In this document: positions 5,413-5,610 of the stretch, in pieces | Position numbering within the stretch: the stretch's first letter is position 1 | How the letters are laid out: every line of letters starts with the position of its first letter | DNA from: Verrucomicrobiota bacterium | Lineage (GTDB): Bacteria; Verrucomicrobiota; Verrucomicrobiae; Chthoniobacterales; UBA10450 | Reading direction: 5' to 3' | NCBI GenBank assembly: GCA_005887855.1 | Contig: VBQB01000160.1 | Location: 1 to 5,610, forward strand | Length of the DNA stretch: 5,610 nt | Position numbers and translations under genes: made by a program | The notes under the pieces: generated by a model | The model's database searches: none | What the model was told of the DNA's origin: nothing | What the model saw: the letters and a program-made list of their open reading frames with translations, nothing else

Positions 5413-5571
5413 GTCCGGGGCCCAAAGATCGGTCTTGAATGGAGCTGATGGGATCAGCGACATAGAAGGTAAAGCGACGCGGGTAGGCGCGAGTGAACGT
5501 GGAAAGCGAACGAGTTTCAATGGGGTAACGACCGGCGCCAGCACGCCGCGTATACGCGCGATTGCAATCAT
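5413..5571 (-). pseudogene. Truncated 5' end of a second DHDPS-superfamily gene
   Basis: From ATG 5569-5571 the frame reads MIAIARIRGVLAPVVTP, then a 26-residue insert, then PFKTDLWAPD: the same opening as the intact downstream gene (MTVRIRGVLAPVVTPFKTDL, then APD). After about 5413 the similarity stops and the frame drifts to a stop near 5296 across the start of the intact gene, in another frame. A 38-bp stretch of the motif differs at 8 sites between the copies, mostly silent, so this is an old paralogue rather than a fresh duplication. GAGAAG just upstream (AACGAGAAGTC before the ATG) is a plausible ribosome binding site, better than that of the intact gene. A weaker third echo, DVLAPGVGV, follows at about 5413-5387. 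It may be a relic of a tandem array collapsed by deletion. Confidence 0.65.
5443..5520. repeat. 78-bp in-frame insertion with terminal hairpin and flanking direct repeats
   Basis: It separates TP from PFKTDL in the broken lyase-like copy, inserting 26 codons without breaking the frame. It is flanked by TTGAATGG (5435-5442) and TTCAATGG (5516-5523), 7 of 8 identical, resembling a target-site duplication. At its left end GCTGAT-GGG-ATCAGC (5444-5458) is a perfect 6-bp stem. Its sequence is unlike the 29-bp repeat family elsewhere in the window. That it is a mobile repeat is an inference; a second copy is not in the window. Confidence 0.5.
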
Positions 5572-5610
5572 GACTTCTCGTTTAAAGGTAGATGGTGATG
5601 CGGTAATACT

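Noticed and set aside
5296..5571. A 91-residue independent protein from ATG 5571
   Set aside because: Only its first third resembles anything, and that is the start of the lyase family with an insertion; the rest runs through the leader and start of the intact gene out of frame.

Overview
The window looks like a piece of chromosome from a Gram-negative, probably soil-dwelling bacterium. Two proteins carry twin-arginine (Tat) export signals, and several families of short palindromic repeats are scattered between and inside genes. Together with the gene types this recalls Verrucomicrobiota (Chthoniobacterales-like) or Acidobacteriota genomes. That placement is an inference from style; no marker gene is present.

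Left part (1-2265): the last 36 codons of a membrane-anchored protein, then an intergenic stretch with a good Shine-Dalgarno, then a complete Tat-signal class V aminotransferase-fold PLP enzyme (293-1621, +). It converges on a PTS EIIA (fructose/PtsN-type) gene (1653-2108, -), with a perfect 8-bp hairpin between the two stop codons. The region upstream of the EIIA gene, shared with the next divergent gene, holds a REP/BIME-like double hairpin (2158-2221).

Middle (2266-4301): a second, distantly paralogous Tat-signal class V aminotransferase-fold enzyme (2266-3573, +, GTG start). It is followed by a small toxin-antitoxin pair. The antitoxin (3632-3841, GTG) has a near-consensus sigma-70 promoter placed so that the transcript should begin at or next to its start codon. 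The RelE/ParE-like toxin (3838-4102) overlaps it by 4 nt but is split by a one-base frameshift near 3955. A stretch of two tandem 51-bp repeat units and a hairpin with a T-rich tail separates it from the next gene.

Right part (4302-5610): a DHDPS/N-acetylneuraminate lyase superfamily gene (4302-5345, -) with its catalytic residues intact. It carries an in-frame insertion of roughly 45 residues that contains two copies of the same repeat found in the neighbouring intergenic DNA, read in two different frames. Directly upstream lies a broken second copy of the 5' end of such a gene (5413-5571, -), itself interrupted by another in-frame insertion flanked by imperfect 8-bp direct repeats.

No single pathway links all the genes. 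The two Tat-exported PLP enzymes look like an ancient duplicate pair. The strongest theme is repeat-driven genome remodelling: hairpin repeats between genes, repeat-derived peptide inside a metabolic enzyme, a truncated paralogue and a disrupted toxin.
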